A stretch of DNA of 64,000 bases from contig NZ_AZGE01000004.1 in NCBI RefSeq assembly GCF_001434465.1, positions 28,140 through 92,139 of the forward strand. Reading direction: 5' to 3'. Position numbers and translations under genes: made by a program. How positions within the stretch are numbered: position 1 is the first letter of the stretch; the number at the start of each line of letters is the position of its first letter. Shown here piece by piece: positions 63,532-64,000 of this stretch. Origin of the DNA: Limosilactobacillus oris DSM 4864 (GTDB lineage Bacteria > Bacillota > Bacilli > Lactobacillales > Lactobacillaceae). The notes under the pieces were generated by a model, which was given only the letters and a program-made list of their open reading frames with translations, ran no database searches and was not told the origin of the DNA.

Positions 63532-64000
63532 GGCAAGAATTCGGATTTAGCTTAACGGAGATTCTACCATACACCACCATTAAGCGAAGTACATTCTATT
63601 ATCAAGCCCATCGCCACGAAACCGAAGATGATAAAGAACTGCTTCGACTCATTAAAGATATCAAGCAACAGAATCCTGGCTACGGATATCGACCTGTCAC
63701 CGATGAGTTACATCGTCGTGGAATTAAGGTTAATCATAAAAGAGTTAGCCGTCTAATGCGAGAGAATGGTTTATCGTCACAGATGTATAATCGTCAAACT
63801 CGGAAATATGATTCGTCGATTGGTCCTCAAGGTAAGAAAGCCAAGCATCGTCTTCATCGCCGCTTTAAAACCGAGCGTCCATATCAAAAAATGGCGACTG
63901 ATGTGAGCGAATACCGCTATGACAATATGAGCCAGGATGAGCGAGTTTACCTTTCACCGATTAAAGATTTATGTTCTGGTGAAATTGTTAGTTACAATAT
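63462..64000 (+). CDS. IS3-family transposase OrfB, 5' part, reached by -1 frameshift
   Basis: Integrase-type DDE transposase. From the A7 slip site the -1 frame reads TRRLSSTPRTVKEEYQIIQE, then the HTH_21-like segment (GYGYRPVTDELHRRGIKVNHKRVSRLMRENGL). The catalytic core carries the first Asp in MATDVSEYRY and the second in SPIKDLCSGEIVSYN. The window ends before the final Glu. The fusion OrfAB is the presumed active enzyme. Confidence 0.9.

Larger units (their letters stand above)
62960..64000 (+). mobile_element. IS3-family (IS150-like) insertion sequence, left part
   Basis: A two-ORF transposon begins at about 62960 with TGAACCCCCATAGTTGG as the probable left terminal repeat. It carries orfA (63007-63531) and orfB in the -1 frame and runs off the window. 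Termini of the TG type and an A7 slippery site are typical of IS3/IS150. The right end and target duplication are not visible. AT-richer than the neighbouring genes. Confidence 0.9.

Overview
The window looks like core chromosome of a low-to-mid GC Gram-positive in the Lactobacillaceae, most likely a Limosilactobacillus (fermentum/reuteri-like). This is inferred from protein style and gene order, not from a search. Supporting features are PolC-type replicase, the hrcA-grpE-dnaK-dnaJ order with a CIRCE operator, a mevalonate-pathway HMG-CoA synthase, an RNase J2-like protein next to rpsO, and the rsmD-coaD-PDZ protease-comEA/EB/EC-holA-rpsT cluster. Almost every gene is on the minus strand. Plus-strand exceptions are a small gene divergent from hrcA, plsC, lexA, a 46-codon gene, rpsT and the terminal insertion sequence.

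Layout. 1-3.9 kb: heat-shock operon hrcA-grpE-dnaK-dnaJ (dnaJ cut by the window edge), with CIRCE and a CtsR-like site on its promoter. 4-11.7 kb: the translation/RNA operon rimP-nusA-ylxR-ylxQ-infB-rbfA-truB-ribF, with a terminator-like hairpin in its leader. 11.7-17.3 kb: an amino-acid permease and sbcD-sbcC. 17.6-30 kb: polC, proS, rseP, cdsA, uppS, frr, pyrH, tsf, rpsB. 30-36 kb: a GIY-YIG protein, trmN6, plsC, yneF, ynzC, lexA, mvaS, an RNase HI and tRNA-Ser(CGA). 36-45 kb: a membrane-anchored protein, apt, recJ, a short-chain dehydrogenase, rnz, obgE, uvrC. 45-54 kb: a MazG-like protein, engB, clpX, tig, tuf, a TPR-like protein, RNase J2, rpsO, rpsT. 54.7-62.9 kb: holA, comEC, comEB, comEA, a PDZ/Lon-type protease, coaD, rsmD, ylbG, ftsW. 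63-64 kb: the left part of an IS3-family element.

The genes are overwhelmingly housekeeping: translation, ribosome assembly, envelope lipid synthesis, repair and recombination, protein quality control and DNA uptake. I found no CRISPR array, prophage, toxin-antitoxin pair or obvious new defence system. The less ordinary signals lie between genes or at gene starts. Two genes (the permease and comEC) have no ATG/GTG/TTG at their apparent beginning and seem to start at ATT; comEC follows the comEB stop codon directly and in the same frame. Dispersed intergenic repeats built around a GAGGCTGGG...CCCAGCCTC hairpin and a TTTTAAA block sit downstream of many genes. A 111-bp fold-back element lies beside rpsO. 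Structured leaders precede rpsB and rpsO, and a direct repeat brackets the predicted tig transcription start.
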